A stretch of 64,000 nucleotides of DNA from Arctopsyche grandis (Eukaryota > Arthropoda > Insecta > Trichoptera > Hydropsychidae), in NCBI RefSeq assembly GCF_051622035.1, contig NC_135358.1, forward strand, positions 23,068,501-23,132,500, given 5' to 3'. Below, piece by piece: positions 21,088-33,467 of this stretch; position 1 is the first letter of the stretch; the number at the start of each line of letters is the position of its first letter. A program made the translations under genes and the position numbers. The notes under the pieces are model-generated. The model was not told the origin of the DNA, did not search any database, and worked only from the letters and a program-made list of their open reading frames with translations.

Positions 21088-22769
21088 ATGAATTATATGT
21101 ACATATACATAAGGCTAAAAATAAATAAAGATGTACAAGGTACTCGAGCAAAATAATTTTTTTTAAAGGTTTTACAATTTATTGTAATATAATCATAATA
21201 ATGTAATACTTCTATTACAGATTATAGTATATATGACACTTGAAACTACACATTGTCATTTACACATGGATCATCTAACGTCAAATTACTTATACGTTAT
21301 GGAATTTTTGGTATTGATCTATAATATGATTATACATTAATAAAAGACAAGTGTCTTTACATTCATAGTAGTAGCTTCTTTTTAATTGACAAATCATTAT
21401 TTAATACATCAAAATGACATACTGAATATGATTTGTATATATTATATTATATGTACATACATATTTAATATTTAGAGTGCATAAATCAATGTATTTTGAA
21501 AATAAACAACTGCAACTTGATATTAAATGTATTAATGTAATGTTTTAACACTTTTTTTTATAAAACTCCAATATTTAAAAAAAATAAATAAAAAAAAGAT
21601 TGAAGATTAACCATTTTCAAAACTGCAGATACGATCTATAAATATAATATATACAATATTTACAATAAAGAATCGTTATTGTTATGTTTTTATCAGAAAA
21701 TATAGTATGTACTTTGAATAATACAATAAAAATAAATAAATGAGAATATTCAATGTATATGTAGATATTACATATTATTTTACATTTGAACAATTTATGA
21801 TACCTTTAATTAGAATGTTTAAAAGACCATTTCAAAAGCAAAGCGAATGCACATTTTGATAATCTAAAACGTATAGATTAGATATACGTTTGAAAAATTC
21901 ACTGATTGAATCGCAAACACAAAACAAAAACATTTGGTGCATGGAAAGGTATATACATATGTAAAAATATCTTAAATATTAATGGAATTTGCACCAAATC
22001 TTCACAGAGACGTACTCGAGTCGAATATATAACCCCCCCAACAGTTTGATGCAAAAATCAATACAAGATAACGTACTTAGTAGCGTCTTCTGATTTTTAA
22101 TGGAGTGGATTTGTTTCAAATATAATTTCAAATAATATGAAAGGGGTATTCTATATTATTAAATATTCGTAAACATTCAGATACTGCACATCTAAGGATA
22201 CATAATATTTGTGCCATTTATATAATTAAACTAACAAATATTTCCAAGTACATCTATGCATACAAATATCTGAGTTGAGAATTAATAAATTATATATTGA
22301 AACAATTTCAGTGTAAATTGGCAGTATAATTCTTAATTAATTTATGTGAAACGTTTCAATCCAGTGGTATTTAGTTAAATAAAGTCGATAGATGAGTTAA
22401 TTTGTAAGCAATAAAAATAATTTTACGTATTTGCAAACAATATGAATACATGCACAGATACGTAATTTGTTTCAATTATTTTCGTTATAAATATTTTATT
22501 TAACAATGAACTCCCCTCAAAAAGTACATTCATTACGTCATCTATTGATCCAGGACGTTTATTACCACTAGTTTGCAACATTCAAATAATCTAATGGTAA
22601 ATTGTAATTTTTAATTACAAAAAATTTACTTGGCATATAAAAAATACATTAATAATCTAACAACGAACAAAAAAACCTAGCATATTGTCCTTTCAACGAC
22701 AAAATTCAAAGCTTTATATCCCTCTGCAGAAATACTAATTAAATACAAAATAAGTTATCATCACAATTT
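21088..22769. other. 1.7 kb AT-rich intergenic stretch
   Basis: Holds the 3' end of the upstream reductase gene (AATAAA at about 21121). I see no other gene, RNA or bounded repeat; many ACATAC / TATATA short repeats. Confidence 0.45.
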
Positions 22770-23195
22770 GGTAAAAGTGAGAACGCTCGAGAGGAAAAGC
22801 GGGGCTAGATGTTGGTTGCCATTATGCCGGTGCCAGACATGAGTTCAAAGAAGTGATCACTTATTTGATGACTTTGCTCACACATTTGGTCACATATTGT
22901 TGTATCTGCCAGATATATGTTCAAAGATTTGATCAACTAGGCTCGCGCAAGTGGGCTTCGCGCAGTGTGGCAGGCACACAAACATTTGGACTTTTATCCC
23001 TTTGATGTGCGCTAAAAAACCGACACGGAACGGCAAAGCGCACTTAAGTGATCAAATATGTGACAATAGTATCAAATGCCCGTGCCACACATGTGAACAC
23101 TTATTTGATCACATCTTTGAACACATGTCTGGCGCCGGCATAATGGCAACCAACATCTAGCCCCGCTTTTCCTGTCGAACGTTCTCACTTTTACC
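22770..23195. mobile_element. hAT-like MITE with 8-bp target duplication
   Basis: About 80 bp of inverted terminal repeat: GGTAAAAGTGAGAACG... at the left and its reverse complement ending at 23195. The 8-bp CACAATTT is directly and perfectly repeated at 22762-22769 and 23196-23203. Inside, copies of a TGATCAAAT / ATTTGATCA unit are spread on both strands, as hAT subterminal repeats are. The 8-bp duplication points to hAT (P-type also possible). 426 bp, no coding capacity. Only ~100 bp downstream of the PRELID1 stop (that gene runs on the minus strand). Confidence 0.85.
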
Positions 23196-23294
23196 CACAA
23201 TTTTTCCAAAAGAGAAAAAAAGAAGCTTTCAAAAATATACAAATATCACCTCCGCCATTTATATCAGGTTTTAATGGCTGGGTGAACAGCTAGA

Positions 23295-26200
23295 TCAACT
23301 TTTGTTTGGTTGAACGCTGGCATAAACATTGGCTGTAGCCCGATCAGCGACTTCTTTCACGCCTTTCAATGCAGCAGCACTGGCTGTCAGCGGTAAACTG
23401 GAGTTGCTTGTAGATTGTGGCATGGGCCGAGGAAACATCCCCATCAACACGTGGTTGAATCCCATCACCTAGGCAAACGAAATGGATTTATTATGGCCAA
23501 AATGTAAAATTGGTTCATTAAATAGTCTAGAAAAATGTACATATGTACATACATATTTTTATTCAAAAATTTAATCACTAACCATTTGGTTGCAATTCTT
23601 GCGGAATCTATCAATGCCGAAAGCTCGAATTGCTCTCGAAAAGCCGAGAACTTGGGAGTCAATCCAAGCTGACCGTTTAGCCTCGCACCTGCCACCAGCC
23701 ATTTCTCGATACACTACTCTTTCCACGACGCTCTATAAAAAATGCAACTTAATGATTGTGTATTTATTTAAATACCCTTTTATGACCTTTTCATAATATG
23801 TTAGTGCACCAATGATAATTATTTAATGAAAGGTTGCAATGTATTTATGTATCTACTTACCATTACTTTGGCATATCCAAGATTTCTTGTATATGTTATC
23901 AGCAGCTTATTTTTAGGATCGACAATGCTCTCCTCGACGATTTTAACCGATTTTGCATTGAAGAATCTTTAAAAATAAAAAAATGGCTTTTATAATTCTC
24001 TTTAAGACTATTTGAACTTAAATAGATTAATCAAAACTCACCTTTCTCCCCATTTAGGTACTCGGTTTGTTTTAGTCAACAGACGTTTGGTGTGCAATTT
24101 TCCTTCCCGCAGTTCCCGGCTGACAACATCCTCAGATAAAACATGTTGGCTGAAAACGTTAAACATCAGCTAAGTTTTATAATTACAAACAAGACGTTGC
24201 CAACAGTAAATTTAATACTAAGTAATTAATACTTCAGTAATTGTAATAGATTTTCTAATCGTATTCTAGTCATGGAAAGTCTTATCAATAATGTATTTTA
24301 GTGCCTAAATTATATGCAATAAATGAGCAGAGATATAAATTTATTTTATATTGTGTATTGGTGATAGATGATATTTTCTCATTATCTGGAGGCATTCTCT
24401 TAGCCCTTTGAGTGCTGACATCTTTTCTATTGAAAGCCCACCACGCTGAAAATTTCGCCAACATTTATTATAGAATTATTTAGAAATCCAATAGAAAGCA
24501 GATATAAAAATTGTAGCTAATCCACACAAACCCTAGATCACTACCGCCGAGGATTTCGAGTTTTGTAAAGGTGTGTTTAGACTCTAATATATCTTGCAAC
24601 AATATAAAATAAACAAATGAATTTATTTTTCCAAAACTAGTTCCATCTTCTTCATTGTTGTTAAAATGTAATGCTCATAATCTAAATGCCAAGCCACAAT
24701 CTAAAATACTCAGCAGTTAGGGATTTGCATCGGGAAATTCTGCTATGGTTATAAGTTCAGAAATTTCGGTGTAAACCAGTCTTTATAAACGTTGATAAAT
24801 TAATGAAATGGATTACACGACCCATGTTCAATGCAGTTTTTTTTAATGCTACCTGGAAAGGATTAGAGAGGAGTATTCTTGTTTATTTTGTAAATGCTTA
24901 AAATACAACGCCTATCAGCGTTTTTCAGGCCCATGAACTTGTTGGCAAAACGCCGATTGGCGTTGGTCAGCATCCAAAGGGTTTAACAAAAAATAAAAAA
25001 AATTTGCACTTCAAAAATAACTTATTTGCCGAAGAAGATGACGTGACGTTCTTAAAAAAGAGAGGGATCTTGGTAACAGGAATGCTGTGTGCAAGAAAAC
25101 ATAAAATTAAACTTTTATTGTATTATCAACATCCAACATGGAAATTGGTTCGGCAACAGTCTTTTACCATTTGTAACAGCTGTTCGTTTTTTATATTGTT
25201 GAGCCAGAGATTTGATATCGATGAAATTGCGCAGGGAGTAAATGGGTTCAACCAAGAACATAACCATCTGGAACAACTATATGAGAGAAATCTGCGTCGA
25301 AAATCTTAACAAATGACTCAAACAGAAGATGCGAGGCAAAAGATCAATCGTTGAAAGCTTGTTTACAAAGAGAAAGAGTAATGCCAATAGAGTATTTTTG
25401 GAGGAATGTGTCTGGAGACTCACAAAGCTGATTGCAGTTGAAGAATTGGAACAAACTGGATTTGAACATTGGCAAGTCAATCGTCGCTACAACTCGGTTG
25501 ATTCACACCATGATGTTCATAATCAGAACGTTGAACGCAAATACGGTGGCGTAATAGACCACACCCAGGAACAATCCGTCATCATTCGAAGTCGAATTCA
25601 TTTGAAGATACGGAGAAAAAGAAAAAAAATGTGCTCTCTGGAATCTGAATTATCGTTTAATTTAAAATTACTTACAAAAATTTATGATTCAAACGGGTTA
25701 GGTTTTTTTTTAATAAGCAATATATGTATGTGTTTAAAAGAAATGCCTCTAGAAAATGGAAAATTATCGTATATTATAATATAATACGGTGCAAATTTAT
25801 TTTCTGTAATAAATTATAGAGTAAGAATTTTAAAATATTTGATTTATATTATTGTTTAAATTTTTGAAATAATAAAATAAAGTTTATGACGCTTATGTAT
25901 GGTATGTATGTAGATAATCTAAATCGATGAAGATTTCAAGTCATAAAAGTGAGCCAAGTTGAAAAGTGACCTTCGATACTGATATGATTAATCGGAGTTT
26001 GTCTTTCTATATCGAGAAAATCAAAAAAAAAAAAAAACATTACTTCAATGAGATAAAGTATGTAAAATAACTGACAATGGAGAAGAGGAAATTCGAAATA
26101 TATTATAAATAATTATTACAGATCTTAGTGAGTGCGGATAAGCTGCATCATAAGCTGTACAAGGTTAGAAGCACGAGCCGTCAAAATGTCACATTAGACA

Positions 26201-26408
26201 GTTATATCACAAGTTGGCATAAATCGTGATAAGACCAGGATAGAAGTGAGTTGCACAACGATTCGAATTGATGTCAGACATGTTGTGCAATACGAACGAT
26301 ATGTATGTATGTATACCTGTGAGGGTTGGGATATCGATTCCAGTATCCATAAGCGACTTGATCCCACGTGAAGTTGAAGACGGTGGTGTTCTCGAAGTAT
26401 CGCGCCAT
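23295..26408 (-). CDS. PRELID1: PRELI domain protein (PRELID1 homologue), 5 exons
   Basis: Mitochondrial intermembrane-space lipid carrier that moves phosphatidic acid for cardiolipin synthesis. Exons in transcript order: 26408-26317, 24149-24042, 23966-23861, 23732-23583, 23468-23295, giving 209 residues in continuous phase. Exon 1 ([11 protein letters not shown]...[18 protein letters not shown]) matches the PRELID1 N-terminus (WDQVF..YWQRYPNPYS). Later blocks: [50 protein letters not shown], and an Ala/Lys-rich helical tail. Intron 1 is 2.2 kb and contains a piggyBac-like MITE. The 5' UTR region above 26408 is a GT-rich minisatellite. Confidence 0.9.
24404..24981. mobile_element. piggyBac-like MITE in PRELID1 intron 1
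   Basis: Ends CCCTTTGAGTGCTGAC (left) and CCCTTTGGATGCTGAC (right, reverse-complemented) lie next to TTAG on the left and TTTAA on the right, close to the TTAA target of piggyBac. Near the right end, AACGCCTATCAGCGTTTT and AAACGCCGATTGGCGTT are small hairpins typical of such ends. 578 bp, non-coding. The start of a similar end (AACCCTTTGGCTGCTACGAG) is seen at about 63785. Confidence 0.65.
24985..25800 (+). other. Unrecognised open frames in PRELID1 intron 1
   Basis: Two adjacent plus-strand frames, 25004-25309 (GTG/TTG start) and 25329-25784 (151 codons). They are less AT-rich than the rest of the intron, with charged segments such as [17 protein letters not shown] and [21 protein letters not shown]. 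This looks like old protein-coding sequence, perhaps from a transposon, but I match no family. Confidence 0.3.
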
Positions 26409-26600
26409 CTGGGTGAGGTGTGTGAGTGTGGGTGCGGGTGTGGGTGTGGGTGTGGGTGTGGGTGCTCGGTTGGTGTCGGTGTCGGTGTCGGTGTCCGTGT
26501 CGTGCCTTCGCCCCCGGGTGCTCCGCTCTCAACACCCCGACATATCCAGCTGGCAAGACGACCGCACACGACCGATATCGGCACCTCACTAACCCACACT
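26409..26600. promoter_or_regulatory. GT-rich minisatellite and promoter region of PRELID1
   Basis: Immediately upstream of the PRELID1 ATG (minus strand) is a GTGGGT / GTCGGT array at about 26419-26503 followed by a CpG-rich block to about 26590. On the transcribed strand this is a C/A-rich 5' UTR or promoter. Confidence 0.45.
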
Positions 26601-26942
26601 AGTGTCACCGACAAAACGTTCTCGACAAAATCTATACGATATCGGATATTCTGCTGTGATTTCACAATCTTTTTTTTTAATATTAGTCCTGTTATAATTT
26701 AAAATTTAAAATAATGTCCATGAATGATGACAGATCTCAAAGGATTTATTATTTACTAGTGGCATTGTGCACTTGGTAAAATATCGCAATAGAATAATTT
26801 ATTAATAATTTAAAATTTTATTCATTTTTTTGAAAAAAAGTGATATGCGTAAATCCCACTATATGCCGCGTCTCTTTCCACGATATACGATTCCAAGGGG
26901 AGAAATAGCATTTTAACAAAAATTCACACGCATGAACGTGGG
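26601..26942. other. Intergenic DNA before the BEL element
   Basis: AT-rich; no gene seen. Ends with the target-site copy GTGGG at 26938-26942. Confidence 0.4.
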
Positions 26943-27610
26943 TGTTCCGACCAAGTCTTCATGGTCAGCTTTCGTGGCGTTACGACCAAAGGAGCCGTTT
27001 TGGAGGGAGATCGGCGCCGAGCGCGCGTACCCGCCCCCTATTCGTTTTCCGCGTCGGTCGAGTGAACATCTCTGTTCGCTACCGAGTTGGTTCCCACCAC
27101 CGAGTCCCGATCAGCTCAGCCTTGATCGGCAGACGATACTGGAAGTACAGCTTCAGTATACGTCCGGTGAGAAGTGAGGAATTCCTGGTCTCTCTTCGTC
27201 GAAGTCAGATCACGGAGCCACGTGGTTGAGTGAGGTTACCATAACCTCTTGAACACGTGCGCGCTAATTTCAAGTCGGACTCCCCCCCCCCCCCTTTTTC
27301 TGTCCCCCCTGCTTGATCTCTGTATATACATATATATATATAAAATACAGTCACCATACAAAACAGAATTATAACCTGTTTTCATTACTATTCAATTTCC
27401 CGCCTTTGTCCCGTATCACCCTCACTTACGCACACTGTACGAGAGAGAGAGAGATATACATCGAGCCGAGCCGACAGCAGCAGAGACCAGACCGCAGACG
27501 ACGACCTGTGGATCCCTTGGAGGAAACCAGCCCCGCCCACGCTTACCACGAGCTTCTACGAAATCGACTTCCGGGGTGCTCTCGAGTTGAACATCCCTGG
27601 AGTCTGTACA
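26943..27610 (+). repeat. 5' LTR of the BEL/Pao element
   Basis: 668 bp. Contains TATATATATATAAAATA near 27335, a poly-C tract near 27282 and a GAGAGAGAGA run near 27443. The open frames inside are incidental. Confidence 0.92.
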
Positions 27611-27818
27611 TTTGGTCCTTCGATAGCCGAATCCTCCAGAGCTGGTCTGCCAACATCGTCTAGTCCAGGTTGGTCGTCATTTGCATTTTTCTGTTGTGGT
27701 TGCTATTTTTTTGGTCGCCAGCATCCATTTTGTTTTGTCCGTATCCATTGTCCTTTGTTTATTTTTTTTCTCTCCGCGTCCATTTTTTCCTTTGTTTGCT
27801 TTGCGTCGCAGTTCAATA

Positions 27819-30800
27819 ATGGAGGCTTTGATTGCTCTTAAAAAGGCACGAAAAGGTATTCGAGCTAAATTAACTCGCAACGCGAATCTATTGGGGGACA
27901 ATGTAAGCCTCATCGAGCTCAAGGCTAGATTCGAAATGATCAAACCACTATTGTCTGAATTTGAATCGGTCCAAGATCAGATAGACGAGCTGGACCAAGA
28001 AGAGGCGCAGGCCTCCGAGTCCGTCGTGGACATATTTGATAGGGAATATATGGCCGCCATCGTGCGATACACCGAAGCAATCAATTTACGGGAGCCGCAA
28101 TTTAACGTTCCGCCATTAGATGTCGTTACATCCGCTGTCACACCTGTGCCGCAGTCACCGATACCGCAATCAAATACAGCAATCAAATTGCCCCAGTTGG
28201 AGTTGCCCACGTTTGAGGGCAACATCCAAAATTGGCCCCAATTCGCACAACGCTTCTTGGCCGCTATGGCCGGCGAGAATTCGCAAATCGCCCGCTTCCA
28301 ATACTTGTTGGCAGTCCTGAAAGGAGAACCCAGTCGCGTAGTTAGTGGCCTAGAGTTAGCTGACGATGCCTTCTCCCGCGCGTGGTCCATTTTGGATCAA
28401 CGCAATAACAATAAAAAAATTGTTATTCAACATCATCTTCAGGCATTATTTGAAGCCGAGCCAGTCGCGAGCAACCATCACGTCAGTTTGCGTCGTCTCA
28501 TAGATGATGCTAACATGCATGTACGTGCGCTCGTTAACTTGGGCGTCCGGGTCGAGACCTGGAACGAGATTCTGGTGATGTTTATCACCAGAAAACTCGA
28601 CCGGCACACACTTCAGCAATGGGAGCTTCAGGCTCCCAAGTATGAAGACTGCACGTTTGTCAACATGATGGACTTCCTAACGGGCCAGTGCCAAGCCGTG
28701 GCAAATGCCGACTTCGTTCTAAAGGGCGAGTCGAATGCCCAACCTCGAGTTGTCAGTGGCCAAAAGGCGGCCGCGTTACATGTGGGAGGGGAACACCCCT
28801 CCTGCATCAACTGTAGCGGAAGTCACTCGCTACTAGCATGCACATCTTTCCGCCGTATGAGCGGTGATGAGCGTAGGGCGGCCGCTATCAAACATAGGTT
28901 ATGTCTGAACTGTCTGAGACCGGGTCACATGGTTCAAGCGTGCCGAACCAAACAAAGATGCGTGCGTTGCGGTCGGGCGCACCACACGCTCTTGCATGAC
29001 GCAACGGCGTATCAGGCTTCACCTTCAAACAAGGTCAAAACTTCCCAGAGCCCCCAGAATTCGAAGCACGTCAAACCCGTAGAACCGTCAGCAGTTTTAC
29101 ATTCGGTGAGACACGCGACGCCTTCACATTCCCGCACCGTTTTGTTATGTACCGTAGAAGTACAAGCACGCGGTCGTGATGGGCAGTTGCATAAAGTGCG
29201 GGCTTTACTTGATAATGGCTCCGAGGTCAACATAATGTCCGAGGACTTAAGAAGGCGACTCGCCTTGAAGTCAAAAAAGATGGACGTCAACCTGCTGGGA
29301 GTAGGTTTAAATAGGACGTCCATCTCCTATGGCGCGGTAGTGCGTATACTACCGCGTCTCCCCAACCAGGGCGCCGGCATGGACATTGATTGCGCAATCA
29401 TGTCCGACATCACGCATCAACTGCCATCGCGCAATGTGTCTGAGATACGGAGCCATTTGCCGCTTCATCTTCCCCTTGCTGATCCGTCATTTGACTCTCC
29501 CGGTACGGTTGATATGGTGATGGGTAGCGACATCTATCATGCCATATTGCGCAACGGAAGGCGCACCATTTCCATTCCTTCACGCGGTGACAGACAAGGA
29601 AGCATAACCATGCTAAACACCGCGTACGGTTGGATTTTAGGTGGTTCGATTGCCGCTCCCGCATCATCGAACAATGCACGTAGTTGCAATCTCTCACTCA
29701 TGCGCTCCATCAGAGCATTCTGGGAACTAGAAGAACCGAACACCTCCAAGGTAGGGTTAGATGAGGGTCATCCCGCCGAGCAGTCATTCATACATGGGAC
29801 TACTCGCGATTCTTCGGGTCGGTTTATGGTCAGACTTCCATTCAAGGCAGACAGTCACTTATTAGGCGATTCACGCACTGCGGCGGAAAAAAGATTCCGT
29901 GCGCTTAAGGGCAGATTTGCTCGTAACGAACAATTTCGCAATCGTTACGAGGCATTTCTGCAGGAATTTATCGATCTGGGGCATATGTCGAGTGCAATTC
30001 AGAATCCGTCCCAAATTTCTATCTCCCTCACCACGCCGTCTCCAAAGAAAGCAGCCTCACTACAAAGCTACGCGTAGTGTTTGACGGGTCGGCAAAGTCA
30101 TCTTCGGGAACATCTCTAAATGACGTTCTCCATGTCGGTCCACGAGTTCAGGACGACATATTCGACATTTTATTACGTTTTCGGCAGCACTCAGTTGCAG
30201 TGACTGCGGACATCGAAAAGATGTACCGACAAATCAGGGTACATCCAGATGACCAACCATTTCAACGCATTATCTGGGGTTTGGGTAAAGGGGCGCGAAC
30301 GTATCAGCTAAACACTGTGACGTACGGCACTGCCTGTGCTTCATTCTTGGCAACCCGTTGTTTGAGGGCCTTAGCCGATGAACATAGGGCGGAATTTCCC
30401 GAAGCTTCCACAGTGTTAAGCAGAGACTTTTACGTCGATGACTTGCTCTCGGGTGCCAGTAGCGTCCAGGAACTCACAAAACTGGCCGAGCAAATTAACT
30501 ATATTCTGGCTCGGGCTGGTCTCCCTCTTCGAAAATGGGCTTCCAACACCACTGAACCCATCTCCATAATACCCGCTTCCGATCAGGGCACCGATCACTG
30601 CCATGTGATCAGCAAGGACGAGACATCCACTCTCGGATTGAACTGGCACACCAAATGTGACACGTTCGCTTTCCCCATCAATCTGAATACAAATGCGCAA
30701 TTCACGAAACGGAATATACTAGCCCAAATAGCGCGGTTGTTTGACCCACTGGGCTTATTGGGCCCTACCATCGTTCTTGCAAAACAGTTAATGCAAGAAC

Positions 30801-33022
30801 TATTCCGCGGGGGCCTCAATTGGGACGAGGCTATTCCCGAGAGATTAGCGTCCCAATGGGAGATTTTCATATCACAATTGCCCAAATTGAGGGACATAAT
30901 GATTCCCAGACATGTTTTATTACCTAACCCGGTGAGCATTACGCTACTCGGGTTTTGCGATGCATCGCAAAAGGCATACGGCGCATGCATTTATGCGCTG
31001 TCCACCGACCGATTGGGACATCGCGTCTGTAGATTGTTTTGCGCAAAATCTCGAGTCGCCCCCTTAAAGACTTTGACTATTCCCAGATTGGAACTGTGCG
31101 GCGCCCATTTACTTCACACATTGGTAGAGCGAGTTAGAGTCGCAATCACCGTTCCGATTGACGAGGTGATTTTATGGACTGATTCTACCATCGTGTTAGC
31201 TTGGCTCAAGGGTGAATCTTCACGTTGGACGACCTTTGTGTCCCATAGGGTAGCCAAAATCCAGTCAATGAGTGGAAAGCATTCCTGGAACCATATAAGT
31301 TCCCAGGACAATCCCGCTGATTCTTTGTCTCGAGGATTCATGCCCTCTGAATTACAAACCATGTCATTGTGGTGGAATGGACCCAAATGGATCCTCCAGG
31401 ACAGGAACACATGGCCAAAGAGCCAGGTTCCCATTGAAGAGCCTCAAATAGAGGCTAAAGGGACGCGTGTAGCCCTAGTCGCTAGTACTAGTGACTGGGA
31501 GTTATTATCCCGATACTCTTCGTGGCACACGTTGACCAGAATTACTGCCTATTGCCTACGATTTATCGCGGCGTTGAGAAAAAGGGGGTCCATTAGTGTT
31601 CCACTATCGCGTACCGAACTAATCGCCGCGGAAACTAAAATCATCAAGCACGTTCAGTCGCGATTTTACAAAAGGGAAATTGCCCTACTCGAATCAGCGT
31701 TGCCAATTCCTAACAATCGCCTGAAGGCCTTAAGACCTTTTTTGGATCCAGAAGGTGCCCTACGGGTGGGAGGGCGATTGAGCCACACTCATTGGCAGTT
31801 TGAGCGCAAGCACCCTCTGATTGTTCCAGCTAAAGCCCATATTACGGAGTTGCTAGTTAGAGCCGCTCATGAACAATTACTCCATGCAGGCACACAATTG
31901 GTGTCCGCCCACCTTCGAGAAAGGTATTGGCTAATCGGGGGGAGAAACACCGTTAGTCGCGAAATTCGAAGGTGCGTACGGTGCTCCCGGGTCATACCGA
32001 GACTTCAACAACCCATAATGGGAGATTTGCCAGCATTACGCACTGCCCCGGCACGTCCGTTCCTTAATTGTGGCGTAGATTACGCCGGCCCGATCCTCAT
32101 CAAGGAGAAAGCGTCCCGAAATCGGTCTTTCCTGAAAGCCTACATCTGCATATTCGTTTGCCTTGCTACCAAGGCTGTTCATTTAGAGGTAGTGCAGAGT
32201 TTAACGTCCAGGGCATTTATCGACGCACTGAAGAGATTCATATCTCGGAGGGGGCTCGTGGCTGAGATCTGGTCCGATAACGCCACTAACTTTATAGGAA
32301 CCGATAGAATGCTCACTAAACTGCTAGCATCAACCGCTCATAAGCAATCGCTACATTCATTTTGTTCTGAAAAGGGAATGAACTGGCGCTTCATTCCACC
32401 ACGGGCTCCGCACTTTGGTGGGCTGTGGGAGGCCGCCGTAAAGTCAATGAAGCGCCACTTAAAACGCGTCATGGGTAGTACAACCGTAACGTACGAGTCT
32501 TTGAATACTCTAATAACACAAATAGAAGCCGTATTGAACTCGCGACCTTTGACCCCGTTGTCATCTGACCCTTCCGACCTAATTCCCCTCACTCCTGGTC
32601 ATTTCCTAGTTGGTGGGCCACTGATTGCGCTACCTCAGGAAGATCTGGTCGATCAACCCTTAGCGAGGGTGTCAACTTACAAGCACCTGCAGCAGATGTT
32701 GCAGCATTTCTGGAAGAGATGGTCCCGAGAGTACGTCACGCTACTGCAGCAGCGCCACAAGAGTGGCTCCAGGGAGTCACCCAACTTGCAGCCGGGGGAT
32801 ATGGTGATAGTCGCCGAAGAAAACGCACCTCCCTTGGAATGGCCCATGGGACGGATCCTAGCCGTTCATCCTGGCCACGACGGAGTGGTGCGAGTCATCA
32901 CCATTCGCACAGTAAAGGGAGTTATCAAAAGAGCAGCTCGGCGAGTTGCTCGACTGCCTGTTGAGCAACATTCGGTTAATTTGTGCAACGGAGTGGCGAG
33001 CGTTCATAACGTCCCACATTAA
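27819..33022 (+). pseudogene. gag-pol region of the BEL/Pao element (fossil)
   Basis: Parts in order, with rough positions: gag with a coiled N-terminal half (27.8-28.7 kb); CX2C-type zinc knuckles such as CLNCLRPGHMVQAC (28.8-29.0 kb); an aspartic protease with LLDNGSE (29.2 kb); reverse transcriptase with YVDD (30.1-30.8 kb); RNase H with WTDSTIVLAWL (30.95-31.3 kb); integrase with an HHCC zinc region and the core ending in HFGGLWEAAVKSMK (31.8-32.9 kb). No envelope gene is seen. Coding quality is high throughout and the GC content is well above the flanks, as expected of a recent arrival. About one break is present. Confidence 0.9.
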
Positions 33023-33467
33023 AGTTGGCGCGTTATTTGTATCTGTGTTGTGGATTCAGTTTATGTGTTTTAACTTAAGTTTTTGAGTTGCTTTTCTTTT
33101 ATGCTTCTCTTGTTGGTTTGATTGGTGCTTTGTAATGGAGCTATCAGGATAGATTGGGACATATAACGGTTGAACAATATTGTTACCTAGCATTGGTGTT
33201 GGTTATTTGTGGGTGTTTTGGTTGTTTGTTTGTCTATTTTTTGTTTGTTTCTTGCCGGCTTAGTCAGCTGCTTATGTAGGATGGGAAACTGACGGTGGAC
33301 TAATGTTATTTTGTTTGCTGACTGGGTTATTTTGTTGTGTTGTTTTTTATTTTGTTGTTATTTTTTTGCTTACTTGCTTGGTTTTTGTGTATTTCATTAG
33401 TCGCTTGTGCACCATTAATTCTTGTTTGTTTTGGAATTCGATCCTCTGACTTCCAACGGGGGGAGTA

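Noticed and set aside
26194-26702. Overlapping open frames of 74-152 codons around the GT-rich array
   Set aside because: They arise from the GTGGGT repeat read in all frames (His-Pro or Gly-Val runs). Only the short PRELID1 exon is real.
26932-27663. Open frames within the BEL 5' LTR (and the same set in the 3' LTR)
   Set aside because: Identical in both LTRs and without homology; incidental to non-coding LTR sequence.
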